Source: Myxococcaceae bacterium
GTDB taxonomy: Bacteria; Myxococcota; Myxococcia; Myxococcales; Myxococcaceae
Direction of reading: 5' to 3'
NCBI GenBank assembly: GCA_016926755.1
Contig: JAFGNZ010000002.1
Span: 1-62,145, forward strand
Length of the DNA stretch: 62,145 nt
The position numbers and the translations under genes are program-made. Positions 60,237 to 62,145 of this stretch are shown in pieces; positions within the stretch are counted from its first letter, which is position 1, and every line of letters starts with the position of its first letter. The notes below the pieces were generated by a model. The model was not told where the DNA came from. It saw nothing but the letters and a program-made list of their open reading frames with translations, and did no database searches.

Positions 60237-61738
60237 AAGCCGTAGCGCCCGGGCGCGAGGATCCCCGCCGGATCCAGGGCCTGCTTGAGGCGCTTGAGCA
60301 GCGCGCGCGAGTCGTCCTGCACGGGGAGCTCCTCGGGGAAGCCGGGGAGGCCCAGGCGCATGGGGTAGTAGCCGGTCTGGGTGAACTCGCGCTGGAGGGC
60401 CTGGTAGCAGGCCATGGCGCGAGCGTCCTCGCCGGCGGTCTCCCGGTCGTACGCGAGCGCCACCACCAGGTAGAGGCAGCGCGGGGCCAGGGCCAGGAAG
60501 GCGACGTTGGCTTCCAGGGCGAACATGCGCGGCACCCGGCTGGCGATGCCGCACGCCTCGCGGGCGCGCTCGCTGGTGAAGGGCACGGCCACCGAGCACC
60601 AGATGAAGCCGCACTGATCTCTATCCGGGTGGGGCTCGGGGGGCATGGGGTTGCGCTTGCGCCAGTAGGCCATGGCCATGTTGTCCGAGGGCTTGCCGTG
60701 GAAGGGGCTCTCGTAGTCCGCGTCCCGCTCCAGCACGATGCGCCTGGCCAGCCCCTCCACCGCGGTGGCCAGCCGCCGCTCGAGGAGCGCCCCGAGCTCC
60801 TCGTCCGGCGCGGTGACGGCGCCGCTGATGGCCCACCGGCCGAAGTCCTCGCGGAAGGTGTCCAGGAAGAAGCCGGGCAGGGGCGTGCGCCCATGGGTGG
60901 CCTGATAGGGGTACTGCATCCCCACGCTCAGCGCCTTCACGTCGTTCCAGAAGAAGAAGCTGTTGCGCAGGGTGCCCTCCAGCGCGAGCGCCTGGAGCCG
61001 ATCCATCACCTCCCAGAGGTGCTCGTCATCCTTCACGGAGAAGACGAACTCGCGCAGGTAGGGCGCCTTCTTCACCAGCCAGAACGTCATGCGCGTCACC
61101 ACGCCCAGGGCGGACTGGCTGAACAGCCCGTCCAGCGAGGGCCCCAGCCCCCAGCGGTACACGGGGGCGGAGTGGGCGTTGGGGAAGCGCGCGTGGCCCG
61201 TCTCCACGCGCTCGCCGGTGGGCAGCACCACCTCCAGGCCGCACACGTGGTTGAAGATGTCGGCGTGGGGCCCGCGGCCGTCGCCGCGCTCCAGCGCGTT
61301 GCCGATCAGGCTGCCCTCGGGCGAGCCGCCGATGGTGGTGATGAAGAGCGGGCTGCCGCGCTCCTTGAGCCAGGTGTACGCCTGCCGGAAGGTGACGCCG
61401 GGCTCGACGGTGAGGTAGGCCAGCTTCTCGTCATAGGCGAGGATGCGGTTCATCCGCGCCAGCTCCAGCAGCACGCACCCATCGCGCGGCGGCACGCGAG
61501 AGCCGTAGCCCCAGTTGCGCCCGCCGCTGACGGGGTAGACGGGGACGGCGTGGGACTGGGCGATGCGCAGGCAGGCCTGCACCTCGGCGGTGCTCGAGGG
61601 GCGGAGGATGGCGGGGATGCGCTGGGTGGTGGCGAAGGTCGCCGTCTCGGCCGACGCGAGCGCCTCCGGCTCGGTGATGACGTGCGCCTCGCCCAGGGCG
61701 GAGCGCCACTCGGCCAGCGCGGCCTCCAGCCCGCTCAT
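60233..61738 (-). CDS. FAD-linked oxidase of the vanillyl-alcohol-oxidase type
   Basis: The protein has 501 residues from the ATG at 61738, which follows AGGTG; an ATG at 61780 is less likely. The N-terminal PCMH-type FAD domain has ILRPSSTAEVQACLRIAQSH and VYPVSGGRNWGYGSRVP, where members of this superfamily bind FAD. The substrate domain ends with QALDPAGILAPGRYGF, the C-terminal signature shared by 4-cresol dehydrogenase, vanillyl-alcohol oxidase and related enzymes. These oxidise para-substituted phenols or other alcohols. No cytochrome subunit is adjacent, so it may be an oxidase or use another acceptor. Confidence 0.88.
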   Translation of the reverse strand: MSGLEAALAEWRSALGEAHVITEPEALASAETATFATTQRIPAILRPSSTAEVQACLRIAQSHAVPVYPVSGGRNWGYGSRVPPRDGCVLLELARMNRILAYDEKLAYLTVEPGVTFRQAYTWLKERGSPLFITTIGGSPEGSLIGNALERGDGRGPHADIFNHVCGLEVVLPTGERVETGHARFPNAHSAPVYRWGLGPSLDGLFSQSALGVVTRMTFWLVKKAPYLREFVFSVKDDEHLWEVMDRLQALALEGTLRNSFFFWNDVKALSVGMQYPYQATHGRTPLPGFFLDTFREDFGRWAISGAVTAPDEELGALLERRLATAVEGLARRIVLERDADYESPFHGKPSDNMAMAYWRKRNPMPPEPHPDRDQCGFIWCSVAVPFTSERAREACGIASRVPRMFALEANVAFLALAPRCLYLVVALAYDRETAGEDARAMACYQALQREFTQTGYYPMRLGLPGFPEELPVQDDSRALLKRLKQALDPAGILAPGRYGF

Positions 61739-61881
61739 GAGCACACCTGCCGGCTTCCGGGGGAGACCAGGATTCGACACGGGGGGACGCTGGCGATGGG
61801 GGGGCTCACGTGCCCAGTCTGGTCCGCCAACTCCGTGAAAGGGAAGCGGTCTAGAGGGAAGGGACTTTGCATGCCTCGGAG

Positions 61882-62145
61882 TCAGTCCAGGAAGCGGCGC
61901 TCCCAGCGGCGCGTCTCCTCCCTGGACTGGTAGAGGACGCGGCCGTCCTGATGGAAGAGCCAGGGCTCCAGCACTCGAGCCAGCTCCCGGTAGGCAGGCA
62001 GCCCCTCGCCGCGCTCGGCATCTCCCGCTTCGGGCCAGGCCCCCAGGGTGATGGCGACCTTGTCACCCGCCAACTCCTGCACGGTGGTACCCGGGCTGTG
62101 GAGCCGCGCGCGCAGCCCCGCGGCCCCGCCCAGCTCTCCCAGCAC
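61882..62145 (-). CDS. DUF3396-type (type VI immunity family) protein, C-terminal part
   Basis: The gene runs off the right edge, so only the last 87 residues are seen. AGDKVAITLGAWPEAGDAER followed by GEGLPAYRELARVLEPWLF recalls the C-terminal region of DUF3396 proteins, annotated as type VI secretion immunity proteins and expanded in myxobacteria. The gene ends with ETRRWERRFLD. Neighbouring toxin genes, if any, lie outside the window. The identification is by pattern and should be read as likely but not certain. Confidence 0.6.
   Translation of the reverse strand: MLGELGGAAGLRARLHSPGTTVQELAGDKVAITLGAWPEAGDAERGEGLPAYRELARVLEPWLFHQDGRVLYQSREETRRWERRFLD

Overview
The window is a GC-rich chromosomal segment with dense genes on both strands. 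The evidence points to a myxobacterium, probably from the Cystobacter/Archangium/Hyalangium side of the order. It holds many lipoproteins with a LAAC/LLGC-type lipobox, GTG starts, orphan polymorphic-toxin immunity genes, a DUSAM-like fragment, TIG/Kelch and FG-GAP surface lipoproteins, and several proteins of no recognised family. The genus is an inference. No rRNA, canonical tRNA, CRISPR array or intact insertion sequence is visible.

Layout. 1-9.1 kb: a non-coding edge with a large palindrome, an unassigned V4R-like protein, a beta-barrel/TIG-Kelch lipoprotein pair, a two-subunit molybdenum hydroxylase (Tat-exported large subunit plus 2Fe-2S subunit) and an MFS transporter. 9.1-11.7 kb: a decayed accessory patch with a VOC-fold remnant, two small lipoproteins, a tRNA/tmRNA 3'-end-like element next to att-like repeats, and an orphan Imm52 immunity gene with a possible toxin tail. 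11.7-28.1 kb: a surface polysaccharide locus with methyltransferases, an acyltransferase, a WecA-type initiating transferase with an extra C-terminal domain, WecE aminotransferase, a WecD-like acetyltransferase fusion, GtrB-like and GtrII-like glycosyltransferases, a two-domain glycosyltransferase and a hybrid sensor kinase. 28.5-37.5 kb: a small ribbon-helix-helix-like gene with a palindromic operator, a large FG-GAP lipoprotein, a degenerate nucleotidyltransferase, UDP-glucose dehydrogenase, a Cys-rich lipoprotein and an O-antigen ligase/TPR protein.

37.5-41.6 kb is a second accessory patch of visibly lower GC. It holds a JAB/JAMM-like lipoprotein, a lipoprotein with a duplicated two-cysteine domain (the same domain as the lipoprotein at 9.7 kb), a four-cysteine uracil-DNA-glycosylase-like protein, a DUSAM-like fragment and a membrane protein. 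41.7-57.5 kb is core: astB, an LpxL-type acyltransferase, lptC-lptA-lptB-rpoN, trkH-trkA, an acetyltransferase, a lipoprotein, an SDR with a flavoprotein remnant behind it, hpf, a NagZ-like GH3 enzyme and ptsN. The usual lpt-rpoN-hpf-ptsN neighbourhood is present in order but opened by inserted genes. 57.5-62.1 kb: dtd, a Gly/Ala repeat protein behind an operator-like palindrome, a TPR protein, a VAO-type flavoprotein and the end of a DUF3396-type immunity gene.

How the genes work together: two polysaccharide blocks would supply undecaprenyl-linked precursors, sugar modification, polymer ligation and UDP-glucuronate. The lpt genes and the acyltransferase would build and export the LPS on which such polymers may sit. 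The most interesting material is the pair of accessory patches sharing a lipoprotein domain, the toxin-immunity debris near a tRNA-like scar, and the autoregulatory-looking small gene at 28.5 kb.
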